DNA from: Delphinus delphis
Taxonomy: Eukaryota > Chordata > Mammalia > Artiodactyla > Delphinidae
Direction of reading: 5' to 3'
Assembly (NCBI RefSeq): GCF_949987515.2
Contig: NC_082696.1
Span: forward strand, 60,706,447-60,770,446
DNA: 64,000 nt
Shown: positions 20,835 to 32,625 of the stretch, piece after piece
How the letters are laid out: the number at the start of each line of letters is the position of its first letter
How positions within the stretch are numbered: position 1 is the stretch's first letter
The notes under the pieces: generated by a model
What the model saw: only the letters and a program-made list of their open reading frames with translations
Told to the model about the DNA's origin: nothing
Databases searched by the model: none
Made by a program: the position numbers and the translations under genes

Positions 20835-23800
20835 ATGGTAATAGGAACATACATATCGATAATTACCTTAAATGTAAATTGACTAAATGCTCCCACCAAA
20901 ATACACAGATTAGCTGAATGGATACAAAAAAAAGACCCATATGTTTGCTGTCTACAAGAGACCCACTTCAGACCTAGAGACACATACAGACTGAAAGTAA
21001 GGGGATGGAAAAAGATATTTCATGCAAATGGCAACCAAAAGAAAGCTGCAGTAGCAATTCTCATATCAGACAAAATAGACTTTAAAATAGAGAATATTAG
21101 AAGAGACAAAGAAGGACACTACACAATGATCAAGGGATTGATCCAAGAAGAAGATATAACTATTGTAAATATTTATGCACCCAACATAGGAGCACCTCAA
21201 TGCATAAGGCAAATACTAACAGCCATAAAAGGGGAAATCGACTGTAACACATTCATAATAGGGGACTTTAACACCCCACTTTCACCAATGGACAGATCAT
21301 CCAAAATGAAAATAAATAAGGAAACACAAGCTTTAACTGATACATTAAACAAGATGGACCAAATTGATATTTATTGGACATTCCATCCAAAAACAACAGA
21401 ATACACATTTTTCTCAAGTGTTCATGGAACATTCTCCAGGATAGATCATATCTTGGGTCACAAATCAAGCCTTGGTAAATTTAAGAAAATTGAAATTGTA
21501 TCAAGTATCTTTTCCGACCACAACGCTATGAGACTAGATATCAATTACAGGAAAAGATCTGTAAAAAATACAAATACATGGAGGCTAAACAATACACTAC
21601 TTAATAACGAAGTGATCACTGAAGAAGTCAAAGTGGAAATAAAAAACTACGTAGAAACAAATGACAATGGAGACACGACGACCCAAAATCTATGGGATGC
21701 AGCAAAAGCAGTTCTAAGAGGGAAGTTTATAGCAATACAATCCTACCTTATGAAACAGGAAACATCTCGAATAAACAACCTAACCTTGCACCTAAAGCAA
21801 TTAGAGAAAGAAGAACAAAAAACCCCCAAAGTTAGCAGAAGGAAAGAAATCATAAAAATCAGATCAGAAATAAATGAAAAAGAAATGAAGGAAATAATAG
21901 CAAAGATCAATAAAACTAAAAGTTGTTTCTTTGAGAAGATAAACAAAATTGATAAACCATTAGCCAGACTCATCAAGAAAAAAAGGGAGAAGACTCAAAT
22001 CAATAGAATTAGAAATGAAAAAGGAGAAGTAACAACTGACACTGCAGAAATACAAAAGATCATGAGAGATTACTACAAGCAACTCTATGCCAATAAAATG
22101 GACAACCTGGAAGAAATGGACAAATTCTTAGAAATGCACAACCTGCCACGTCTGAATCAGGAAGAAATAGAAAATATGAACAGACCAATCACAAGCACAG
22201 AAATTGAAACTGTGATTAAAAATCTTCCAACAAACAAAAGCCCAGGACCAGATGGCTTCACAGGCGAATTCTGTCAAACATTTAGAGAAGAGCTAACACC
22301 TATCCTTCTCAAACTCTTCCAAAATATAGCAGAGGGAGGAACACTCCCAAACTCATTCTACAAGGTCACCATCACCCTGATACCAAAACCAAAGATGTCA
22401 CAAAGAAAGAAAACTACAGGCCAATATCACTGATGAACATAGATGCAAAAGTCCTCAACAAAATACTAGCAAACAGAATCCAACAGCACATTAAACGGAT
22501 CATACACCATGGTCAAGTGGGGTTTATTCCAGGAATGCAAGGATTCTTCAATATACGCAAATCAATCAACGTGATACACCATATTAACAAGTTGAAGGAG
22601 AAAAAACCATATGATCATCTCAATAGATGCAGAGAAAGCTTTCGACAAAATTCAACACCCATTTATGATAAAAACCCTGCAGAAAGTAGGCATAGAGGGA
22701 ACTTTCCTCAGCATAATAAAGGCCATATATGACAAACCCACAGCCAACATTGTCCTCAATGGTGAAAAACTGAAAGTATTTCCACTAAGATCAGGAACAA
22801 GACAAGGTTGCCCACTCTCACCACTCTTATTCAACATAGTTTTGGAAGTTTTAGCCACAGCAATCAGAGAAGAAAAGGAAATAAAAGGAATCCAAATCGG
22901 AAAAGAAGAAGTAAAGCTGTCACTGTTTGCAGATGACATGATCCTATACATAGAGAATCCTAAAGATGCTACCAGAAAACTACTAGAGCTAATCAATGAA
23001 TTTGGTAAAGGAGCAGGATACAAAATTAATGCACAGAAATCTCTGGCATTCCTATACACTAATGGTGAAAAATCTGAAAGTGAAATCAAGAAAACACTCC
23101 CATTTACCATTGCAACAAAAAGAATAAAATATCTAGGAATAAACCTACCTAAGGAGACAAAAGACCTGTATGCAGAAAATTATAAGACACTGATGAAAGA
23201 AATTAAAGATGGTACAAATAGATGGAGAGATATACCATGTTCTTGGATTGGAATAATCAACATTGTGAAAATGACTCTACGACCCAAACCAATCTACAGA
23301 TTCAATGCAATCCCTATCAAACTACCAATGGCATTTTTCACAGAACTAGAACAAAACATTTCACAATTTGTATGGAAACACAAAAGACCCCTAATAGCCA
23401 AAGCAATCTTGAGAAGAAAAACGGAGCTAGAGGAATGAGGCTCCCTGACTTTGGACTATACTACAAAGCTACAGTAATCAAGACAGTATGGTACTGGCAC
23501 AAAAACAGAAAGATAGATCAATGGAACAGGATAGAAAGCCGAGAGATAAACCCATGCACATATGGTCACCTTATCTTTGATAAAGGAGGCAGGAATGTAC
23601 AGTGGAGAAAGGACAGCCTCTTCAATAAATGGTGCTGGGAAAACTGGACAGGTACATGTAAAAGTATGAAATTAGATCACTCCCTAACACCATACACAAA
23701 AATAAGCTCAAAATGGATTAAAGACCTAAATGTAAGACCAGACACTATCAAACTCTTAGAGGAAAACATAGGCAGAATACTCTATGACATAAATCACAGC

Positions 23801-24647
23801 ACGATCCTTTTTGACCCACCTCCTAGAGAAATGGAAATAAAAACAAAAGTAAACAAATGGGACCTAATGAAACTTCAAAGCTTTTGCACAGCAAAGGAAA
23901 CCATAAACAAGACCAAAAGACAACCCTCAGAATGGCAGAAAATATTTGCAAATGAAGCAACTGACAAAGGATTAATCTCCAAAATTTATAAGTAGCTCAT
24001 GTAGCTCAATAACAAAAAACCGAACAACCCAATCCAAAAATGGGCAGAAGACCTAAATAGACATTTCTCCACAGAAGGTATACAGACTGCCAACAAACAC
24101 ATTGAAGAATTCTCAACATCACTAATCATTAGAGAAATGCAAATCAAAACTACAATGAGATATCATCTCACACCAGTCAGAATGGCCATCATCAAAAAAT
24201 CTAGAAACAATAAATGCTGGAGATGGTGTGGAGAAAAGGGAGCCCTCTTGCACTGCTGGTGGGGATGTAAATTGATACAACCACTGTGGAGAACAGTATG
24301 GAGGTTCCTTAAAACACTAAAAATAGAACTACCATATGACCCAGCAATCCCACTACTGGGCATACACCCTGAGAAAACCATAATTCAAAGAGTCATGTAC
24401 CAAAATGTTCATTGCAGCTCTATTTACAATAGCCCGGAGATGGAAACAACCTAAGTGTCCATCTTCGGATGAATGGATAAAGAAGATGTGACACATATAC
24501 ACAATGGAATATTACTCAGCCATAAAAAGAAACGAAATTGAGCTCTTTGTAATGAGGTGGATAGACCTAGAGTCTGTCATACAGAGTGAAGTAAGTCAGA
24601 AAGAGAAAGACAAATACCGTATGCTAACACATATACATGGAATTTAA
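20835..24647 (+). pseudogene. L1 ORF2p (endonuclease/reverse transcriptase), inactivated
   Basis: Normally a ~1,275-residue protein performing target-primed reverse transcription. Start is taken at the ATG 20835 (MVIGTYISIITLNVN). Endonuclease landmarks remain: QETHF at 20955-20969, GDFN at 21261-21272, SDH at 21513-21521. The RT core keeps FADD at 22926-22937, and a C-terminal Cys/His motif (CWRWC...HCWWGC) lies near 24214-24270. Lesions seen: TGA at 20880-20882 (codon 16), about -4 bp near 22391, +1 A at 22601-22606, -1 A near 23414, TAG at 23993 and 24002, about -2 bp near 24388, and TGA at 24489. The -4 and +1 events together restore frame, so RT motifs resume in the original frame. Natural stop TAA 24645-24647. 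Confidence 0.94.
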
Positions 24648-25024
24648 GAAAAAAAAATGTCATGAAGAACCTAGTGGTAAGACAGGAATAAAGACACAGA
24701 CCTACTAGAGAATGGACTTGAGGATATGGGGAGGGGTAAGGGTAAGCTGTGACAAAGCGAGAGAGAGGCATGGACATATATACACTACCAAACGTAAGGT
24801 AGATAGCTAGTGGAAAGCATCTGCATAGCACAAGGAGATCAGCTCGGTGCTTTGTGACCGCCTGGAGGGGTGGGATAGGGAGGGTGAGAGGGAGGGAGAT
24901 GCAAGAGGGAAGAGATGTGGGAACATATGTATATGTATAACTGATTTACTTTGTTGTAAAGCAGAAATTAACACACCATTGTAAAGCAATTATACTCCAA
25001 TAAAGATGTAAAAAAATATTAAAA
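24648..25024 (+). other. L1 3'UTR, poly(A) signal and tail
   Basis: Includes a G-rich purine tract, the conserved 'acaccattgtaaagcaatta' block shared with the two other L1 3' ends in this window (6150-6433, 47237-47912), AATAAA at 24999-25004 and an A-rich tail interrupted by T residues. Confidence 0.9.
24865..24896 (+). other. G-run tract, quadruplex candidate in L1 3'UTR
   Basis: Six runs of three or four G residues within ~32 nt ('ggaggggtgggatagggagg' onward). Mammalian L1 3'UTRs commonly carry such a tract. Quadruplex folding is inferred from the G-run pattern only. Confidence 0.75.
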
Positions 25025-25029
25025 ATAAT

Positions 25030-25150
25030 GAGAAAAAAATCTTTGGTAAGACTAATCTGAAAAAAGAGAAGATCCAGATAAACTATAGAACGAATGAAAA
25101 GGAAATAATCACGAGAGATACTAAGATAAAAAGGACCTTACTAAGAAACA
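25030..25150 (+). repeat. Ancient L1 ORF2 relic, piece 2 (linker region)
   Basis: 'ggtaagactaatctgaaaaa' and 'gaatgaaaaggaaataatca', followed by 'acgagagatactaagataa', align by eye with young L1 positions about 21960-22070. It therefore looks like the continuation of the relic ending at 17921, with roughly 360 bp of ORF2 missing between them. Confidence 0.6.
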
Positions 25151-25535
25151 CAAATTAGCAAAGCTATGAATCACGAAGCTGTCTCATTGTACTTACCTTC
25201 TCCCCTTAGAGTTTCAGCAGTGACCCTAAGAAGTGCAATAGTTGTTGTATTTCAGTGTAGGACATGGTAAGAACTTGTTAAACCACTTTTTCTTCCATTG
25301 TTTAGCTCATTCTCAGGTCCAGACTACATGGGGAATTAAGAGTGCTGCAAAATTAGAGAACTGGAGAAAAAGGGTTTCTTTAGATGGAGAACTGATGGAG
25401 TGAGATTATATTTCTCTCCATTCCCAAACAAATGATGAGTTCTTTAAGACAGCCTGGGGAATTTGATTTGCATATCTCTTTGGATTTCGGGGACTTTGAA
25501 CTAGTATTTCACTTTGTCCTGGAAAAATATTATAT
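25150..25535. other. No gene or element recognised
   Basis: Unassigned sequence lying between two pieces of the ancient L1, so it is presumably part of a later insertion. Confidence 0.4.
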
Positions 25536-25832
25536 ATGTATTGGCTGCGTTGGGTCTTCATTGCTGCACGTAGGCTTTCTCTAGTTGTGGCAAGCAGGGG
25601 CTATGTGGGCTTCTCATTGCGGTGGCTTCTCTTGTTGTGGAGCACAGGTTCTAGGAGCATGGGTTTCAGTTGTTGCAGCACACTGGCTCAGTAGTTGCAA
25701 CACGGGCTCAGTAGTTGCGGCAGACAGGCTTAGTTGCTCCGCAGCATGTGGGATCTTCCAGGACCAGGGATCAAACCCGCATCCCCCACATTGGCAGGTG
25801 GATTCTTAACCACTGCACCACCAGGGAAATCC
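25536..25832 (-). mobile_element. Older, longer tRNA-derived SINE (CHR-1-like), antisense
   Basis: About 297 bp. The reverse strand begins at 'atttccctggtggtgcagtg', has a tRNA-like head with 'gggtttgatccctgg' B-box region, and a longer repetitive body built of 'ttgtggagcacaggttct'- and 'tcagtagttgc'-type units in the antisense view. It is more diverged than the CHR-2-type copies and matches the structure of the copy at 45942-46280. Confidence 0.85.
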
Positions 25833-26560
25833 TGAAAAAGTATTTTAAAGATGACTGTGTTAAGAACAAACCAGTGTATCAGAGCCAACATTATATAACA
25901 GTCTTTATAGAGCTTGAGGGGGCGCTGTGGTGAATATGAGCTTCCTGTATGGTCCCTAATTCCAAGAGGAAACCTGAAGGGGTGGGAGAGCCCCAAGGAT
26001 GGAGTTTGTGTGGGGTGCATACCAGAAGCCAATAGCTGAGGAAAGAGTCATAACTTGCTGCCCAGAGACAGGATGTCCAATATGAGGGACCTGTAAGTGG
26101 TGGCTCCTCGGAAACAGATCCTGAATGAACCCCCTAAATAAATGCTCCACAAAATAGTCGACATCAGTCACTGGCCACACTCAAAGGTCATCAAGAACAG
26201 ATTACAATGGTACTGGTCAAGAGAGATCTTTTTGCCTTTACCTCTGTTCTTCTCTCTTCTTCCCTTCACCTCTGATGGGGTTAGAGACAGCATAGTGATT
26301 ACTGGAGGAAAAAGAAGAAAAAGGCTCTGCAGAAGAAAGAGAAGAAACTCAGACCTGAGTTGAACAAGGAGTTAAGTTTCAAATGGAATGAAAAGATGTG
26401 ATTAGATTTGAATGTAACTGTTAGTATGTTAGTATGTTAATTGTGACAAGAAAAATACAAGACTTTATCTAGAAGAGTGACAAGCTATTCAGCAGAGTGT
26501 AAAAAGGCAATGGTAAGGAAAAGATCGTTTCTTTCTCCTTACACCTTACCAGGCCCAACT
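25833..26560. other. Unassigned block; possible LTR-like sequence
   Basis: Mixed composition with an 'ctaaataaatgctccac' polyadenylation-like site near 26135. It lies between pieces of the ancient L1, so it is probably insertion-derived. Family not recognised, and no coding signature. Confidence 0.35.
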
Positions 26561-29110
26561 TAGTCAATAAACTGCTAACACCTAGATGAAACGGGTACCT
26601 TTATTAAACAAAATTCCAAAATTGGTAACATTAAGAAATAAAACAGGGCTTCCCTGGTGGCGCAGTGGTTGAGAGTCCACCTGCCGATGCAGGGGACACG
26701 GGTTCGTGCCCCGGTCCGGGAAGATCCCACATGCCGCGGAGCGGCTGGGCCCGTGAGCCATGGCCGCTGAGCCGGCGCGTCCGGAGCCTGTGCTCCACAA
26801 CGGGAGAGGCCGCAGCAGTGAGAGGCCCACATACCGCAAAAAAAAAAAAAAAAAAAAAAAAGAGAACAGTTAAATATTCTAATAATCACTAAATAAATAG
26901 ACTAAAATAGTAATGAAAATCTTCCCTTTACTCCTCCCTGCAAAAAGTGCAATGTCTAAATAGTTTTATGGGTGAGTTCCACTAAAATTTCAAAGAATGG
27001 ATAACCTTATCTAAAACAAGTTGATACAAAACTGATTTTATGAGATTAGTGTGATCTTGATTCTACAACAGATAGGGTAGTTCAAAATATAAAGCTAGAG
27101 GTTAATGTAATTTATGTAGATATAAAAATCCTGAACACAAAAATATTTTTAAAACAAGTTATTATGGTCCATTTAGTGAGTAAACATCAGAAATTCTATC
27201 AGTGTTCTTCATGTAGATAGACTAAAAGTAAAATTACACACAATCATTTTATGGCTACAGAAAAATCATTTGATAAAATTAAACAACTAGTAGTAACAAA
27301 CTTTCTCATAAAATTTGTAATAGAAAGAATGTTCTTGACTCACTAAGTCATTTCTCACTCAGTAGAAAAAAAAAACTTAGGTACATTCTTTTTAGATCAA
27401 GAACAAACCTAAGAGGTATGAAATCAGCTCTTGAATGATAAGAGATTTTATAGAATAAATATCATAATGAGCTTTAGAGACCACTTTCATTTCTGTAAAT
27501 TAAAAATATATGTACACAGAAGATCCCATATAATTTTGAAGTGGGCAGGATTGGGACCCAAGGGGGATGGGAGTGGAGATAAATAAATAAAATAAAAAAT
27601 GTTTAAAAGTACAGTGCAGTACATGGAGATAACAACTTGACTTAAACTGAGGCAAAAGAAACCATCTCTGTGAATCTGAGATCCTAAAATAAATAAAACT
27701 AATAAAAGCAATGGAAGAAATCAACAAGAAAAGTAAATGTGAAAATATCTACTTTAGAAATACAAGATATCTGATTTCCCAAATCATTTTAAACAAATAT
27801 TTTTAGAAATTATTTAAAGAAAAAGGATTCAAGCCCCTTGCTCTAAAGGATATTACAAAATAAAAATAACACTGGTGTCTCAATGAAAATAAACATAAGC
27901 AGAATTCACACAGAAAAAAAACTCAGAATAGTCAATAATGTAGAAAGAATTTCAATTATTTTATTCATAAATGTAAATGTAATTTGAAACATTAAGGTAC
28001 CTTTTTTGGTCTATCAAATTGAACAAAAATTAAAAGATATCAATGATATTCAGTGCATGTGAGGGCATATTGGGACATTTTCATAAAACAATGCAATTTT
28101 TTGGCCTTTTTAGATGAAGTTATTTATTCATCTATCGTCTGTCTCCGTCTCTTTCTCTAATATATATATCATATCCATTTTACTTTACATTTATTAGAAG
28201 AAAATATCTTAATAATAAAAAATAAGTTCACAATAAAATACAAATCACAAAGAAAAAAAGGATAAATTAAACGACATCAAAATGGACTATTCAAAAGATC
28301 GTCAGCCAATTTAAAAGACATCACTCTCATTCACTTATGATAAGAGAATAAAGGAGACCAAAACTTTGAGTATTTTGGTAATAGTTACTAAATTTGAATA
28401 TGTCCATATGCTAGTATCAAAAATTCCATTTTCAGGTATATTCTATAATTTAAAAAGGCCAAAGAATTCTATTAAAAAAAAACAAACAGCTTTGCTATCT
28501 TAAAGAATTGCAATGCAGGAAGGAGGCTTAGTAGCTTGGGTTGGTGATGACCATCCTCATTTCCTTAAACACCAAAATTAGAGGATTTTAAAAAAATGAC
28601 TCAGTGAATTCAAGACTTATACTCCCCTATTCCCTATATACATACACATGGATTCAGGAATTTCTTGGTGATACACCTGATAGGGAACGTGTATACTCGC
28701 AAGAAACAAATTTTGAAAGAGAAAACTGAACATACATGGCTTGAAAAGAGATCAACCATATAGACTTGTAAACAAGGCAACTCAGAAAATTTATTTAGAG
28801 CAAATATTGTGGGACTGTGATATTTAAGATCTCTGACGGTGTTGGGGGTGCTTATTTGACAGTAAAACATTAATGTCAGCTGAGTATTTAACTGAATAAC
28901 TGACATGAACTTCTTTTGATAGTTGGGACTGATTTTGTCATCACATCCTTGTGGTATTATATACAGAAAAACACGAACAACAGTTTTCAGTGTAGCATTA
29001 TTTGTATAGTAATTAGAAAATAAATGAAAACAACTCCAAATATTCATCACTATGTGAATAGAGAAATAAATTTTGGAAGATTCATACAAAGGGATATCAT
29101 ACAGCATGTA
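26560..29110 (+). repeat. Ancient L1 ORF2 relic, piece 3 (RT to 3' end)
   Basis: Collinear with ORF2 from just before the RT domain onward: 'acacctagatgaaacgg', 'gggtgagttccactaaaatt', 'atgtagatataaaaatcctg', 'atcatttgataaaattaaac', 'gtctatcaaattgaacaaaa', 'aatatgtccatatgctagta' and 'atgaaaacaactccaaatat'. It is saturated with stops and indels. A CHR SINE at 26646-26862 interrupts it. Confidence 0.65.
26646..26862 (+). mobile_element. CHR-2-type cetacean SINE
   Basis: Full-length copy with intact 'gtggcgcagtgg' and 'gggttcgtgcccc' box regions and a ~24-nt A tail. Inserted into the ancient L1 ORF2 relic. The target duplication is short and imperfect ('aataaaacag' against 'agagaacag'). Confidence 0.95.
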
Positions 29111-31530
29111 GAGTAATCTAGAGCTAGAAATAAAAACTCAAAGACCAAAGCTTGAGTGCTGAGTGGAAGTCATTTTTAGGGCAAGGCAGAGCCCAATCCA
29201 ACACAGCATCTAAACTTTGATGGACGCGTTTGAAAGAAGAAGGTAAGTCTTTTAAAGCTGAAAAATTTCAAATCATCTCTGTCCCATATTAGGAAAACAA
29301 AGTCTCAGAGTGCTGGTGATCAGCTGGTGATAATACGCGGTGGCTGGGGTAGGTTTCAATGGCACACCTCACTTTGAACTTTGCCTTGGAATTTGGGTGT
29401 CTGGTTACCGTTGTGTAGATGACTTTCCTGGTTTGGAATTATGACACCCAATTATCTTTTAGTAGAATCAGGCCTCCCCACTTTCAGCAGGCTAAGTATC
29501 AACATGGGCAGATCTCAAAATTGAATATTGAATGCAAAAGCATATTGCAGAATCACTGAAGAGTAGGATTCTTTATGTTAATTATTTAAATTTAAGAACA
29601 CATGCAAAAAATATGGCATATTGTGTTATTTTGAGCATATTTAAGAAGAATATTCTTGGGATGATTATTAGCCACTTGTAGATAGTGTTTGCTTAATCCT
29701 CCTAGACACTGAAATCGGAAAAGAAAAAACTAAGCACATATGGCTAACTGGATTTGTCTACCATTCCATCTAAACAAAAATACATGAGTAGATGCTTCCC
29801 TGTTACAGCAGGGCTGTAACACCAGGCACAAGCATCTTGGCTGATTTGTGGAGTCAGGGGTTGGAATTTCAGGCGATTGTGACACTGTGCTTCACATGCC
29901 CTATCTGTAGCTCGTGAATTGACAATGTGGAATGATGATCCTGTCCTCCCTTCAGTATTTTCTCATTCTGCTTTCGGTGCTGAAAAATAGAGACATGAAG
30001 CTCTGTGTTAGAGCCAGACAGACTTCTCTGGTGGAGCCATTGCCTTTCAGGGACTTCTGGGGAGAACGCTAGGCATCAATATTTCCTTTTCATCTGGTGG
30101 CAAAAATTCAAGGACCAGGGGAATCACTCAAATATTTATAGGAGCTACCTGTCCATGCCAATGCCTGGGCTCTCATCAAATTTCACGAAAGGCACAGACC
30201 TTGTCGTCAAAGGCAGGTACTTTAAAGGATAAACATCACACGCTCTCATACATCTTTACAAATGCAAAAATGAATCTTCATATTTCTACTGAACGTGTTG
30301 GTGTTGATGGGATAATGATCTGTTTTTCTATCCCAAGAAATAAAGAATGTTGAAACTTACTCTTCAACATGAAAAGTTTTCCATTTCAAGAAAAATGTCT
30401 GCAGGCTTGACCAACCTTCACATCAAACCCCTGTCTCTATCCTCACTAATTAGTCTTTTCTCACAAACAAAGCCACTGAAACAAGGTCCTCAAATCGGCT
30501 GCTGAAGCTGCTGGAGCCTCACTGCGTGGTCAGACCCAGGGCAGTTATTTTTCTTGCTCCAACCCTGAACCTGCAAACTGCTGGCTCAGCAAGCCAACTG
30601 CAGAAAGCGTGGCCCTTAGCTCTCCTGCCAGGATCTGCTCTTTGCTACCTAATAATGTAGATTGTATTTTCCTATGTTATTTATTTTGTTTTTAGATTTA
30701 ATCAGGATTGTCAGAGGTTTTTATTTTCACAGCCAGACCTCGTGTGTTCTGTGACAAGCTCCTCAATGGACCGTTTCAGTTTATGTGACCTGCTTTCCTT
30801 TTTATTTTCATCTCTTTACCTTTAAAAAACTCAACCCATTTCCTCCGTTCAGCTGCGTTAGCAGTGCTATGTAGAACAGGATTCAATACTCCTCCACACT
30901 GTTTGCTGGTAGGCTTTTAAACGGGGTGTTTTAAAATTTGCTTTTGAGCCAGAGTTTTACTGGAATGTAAAAATTATTCTTTCATCCTTGCTGTACTCTT
31001 TATATTATCAGTTTAGCAAAGCTGTGACTACAGAATGTTTAGGAGTGATATAATTATTTATTGCCAGTAGCCAAACATCTGCTGAAAGTTACAAATTCCC
31101 CCAAGTATGTTAATTTACTTAACAGATATGCTAATCCATAGATACATTCAATAAATACCAGCTCTTGGATTGGTTGATTCTGACTATATTTGTGTGCACC
31201 CATGTTGGTTAAGAAAAACTTTTCAAGTCAATTTAATCAGCCAACAAATTAGATCAGTTGAGGCAAAACTGTCAACCTGATATGACTGCCCATTTTGACT
31301 AAATGTATTGTCAAATTCAAGCTATTAAAACAGTAGGCTTTTTATCTTGTAGTTGTGGTCACCACCACTGTAATAGCTTTACATGTAATCTGAATCCTGG
31401 CCAGAAGTCCTCAGAGCTATTCAGCCTTCCTCCAAGTTGATTCTGAACAATGGAAAATCAGCCATTATACTTAATTCCTAATCCTGTTGTCAAGTCATTT
31501 CACAATCTCCTACTTCATCCATATTCTTTC
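29110..31530. other. Repeat-poor interval, no gene seen
   Basis: A weak antisense MIR trace may exist near 29260-29330. The rest, especially 30400-31500, shows no recognisable transposable element, long ORF or exon-like frame. The 75-aa frame at 30005-30232 has no recognised domain. Confidence 0.5.
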
Positions 31531-31532
31531 TT

Positions 31533-31594
31533 TTTTCCTTCCTTCCTTCCTTCCTTCCTTCCTTCCTCCCTCCCTCCCTCTCTTTCTTTCTTTA
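31533..31594. repeat. (CCTT)n / (CCCT)n microsatellite
   Basis: Eight or more 'cctt' units followed by 'ccctccctccct' and 'tctttctttcttt'. It generates poly(Ser/Pro/Leu) frames that are not genes. Confidence 0.97.
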
Positions 31595-32054
31595 ATTATT
31601 GTTTTCTTCTTAGTGCCATTGTTTCTGTATATGTCTCATGGAGTTGAATATTTCCATCTGCTGATTCAGGCCCTCAGCGATCTCCTGCAGAGAACTTAAG
31701 AACTTTAACCTTCCTTTGGACCTTCAGATTTATTCGCAAACTCAAGTCTTTTGTTACTGGGGTCAGACTTTCATCCTTCTAACATCCAGCTTCATTTTGA
31801 ATTTTGCAGTTAGCATTCTTTCCTTCTCCCTTTCACGCAATATTTTGAATTAATTATTTCAGGTACAATATTTACTGACTCCTTCCTTGCGTCCAATAGC
31901 ATGTTTGTTAGACACATGAAAAAAAGATGCAAAAGAATTCTCATCCTTGATGTGTTTATACTTGTGAGAGAGAGAGAAGTGAAAAACAAATAATAAAACA
32001 CACAGAGATAATTTCAACGCTATCTGAGCAGAATTCAAGAGGGCCGGCAGCAGG

Positions 32055-32310
32055 ACAGTGTGGCCTGGCAGTTAAGAACCTCAGCTGGGGTGTCTGCCTG
32101 CCTCTTCCTATGCTGACTTCACCACCTGGAAATCATATAACCTTGAGTAAATTTCCTTTAGTTTTTCACTCCTCAGTTTCCTTACATTTTAAAGTAAGGT
32201 ACCTATAAAATTTCCTTCATAGTATTGTTTTGAGTAGGAAAAGAAATGATACACACACAACACTTAGGCTGATTCCTGGCACATCGTATGTACTTGGTCC
32301 CTGTTGTTAT
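32055..32310 (+). repeat. MIR SINE
   Basis: Collinear blocks: 'tggcctggcagttaagaacc', 'cacctggaaatcatataacc', 'ttgagtaaatttcctttag', 'cctcagtttccttacatttt', 'gattcctggcacatcgtatg'. Confidence 0.85.
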
Positions 32311-32520
32311 TAATATTATGATTATTACTCCCTACCCCAGCCTTGGGAGGTAGAGAGGAGGGAGTTTAGCACAACTAGCAGATTGTCTTTTGGGTGAATG
32401 AGAGCAAAGTTTTGAGCTGTGACATTTTATTTGGCTTCTGGATCTGCCACCAGAAAACTGTAGTCACTCCACCTTTCTAGAACACAGCATTTTTTGTATG
32501 TAACAGGAGTGGATTTTCTT

Positions 32521-32625
32521 AAAAAAAATTTTATTTTATGTTGGAACATAACTGATTAACAATTGTGTGTTAGTTTCAGGTGTACAGCAAAGTGATTCAG
32601 TTATACATATACATGTATCTATGAA
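32521..32625 (-). repeat. L1 3' end fragment, antisense
   Basis: Contains 'gttagtttcaggtgtacagc' and 'aaagtgattcagttatacat', the reversed cetartiodactyl-type L1 3'UTR end, after a T-rich (reversed tail) stretch. Confidence 0.8.

Larger units (their letters stand above)
18001..25024 (+). mobile_element. Near full-length L1 (LINE-1), cetartiodactyl type, inactive
   Basis: About 7.0 kb: GC-rich 5'UTR (18001-19885), ORF1 (19886-20762), ORF2 (20835-24647), a 3'UTR with G-rich tract, AATAAA at 24999-25004 and an A-rich tail. The whole architecture is kept, but ORF1 carries one frameshift, and ORF2 carries four indels and four stop codons, so it cannot retrotranspose autonomously. Low overall decay suggests modest age. 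No convincing target-site duplication is seen. The 5' end abuts a truncated SINE and the 3' end abuts an ancient L1 segment not contiguous with the left flank. Confidence 0.95.

Noticed and set aside
17886..25045. 'aatcctttgg' / 'aatctttgg' as an L1 target duplication
   Set aside because: Differs by an indel, is short, and would leave the SINE fragment inside the duplicated unit; not convincing.
28634..29107. 157-aa antisense ORF
   Set aside because: Overlaps the sense ancient L1 3' relic; no motif.
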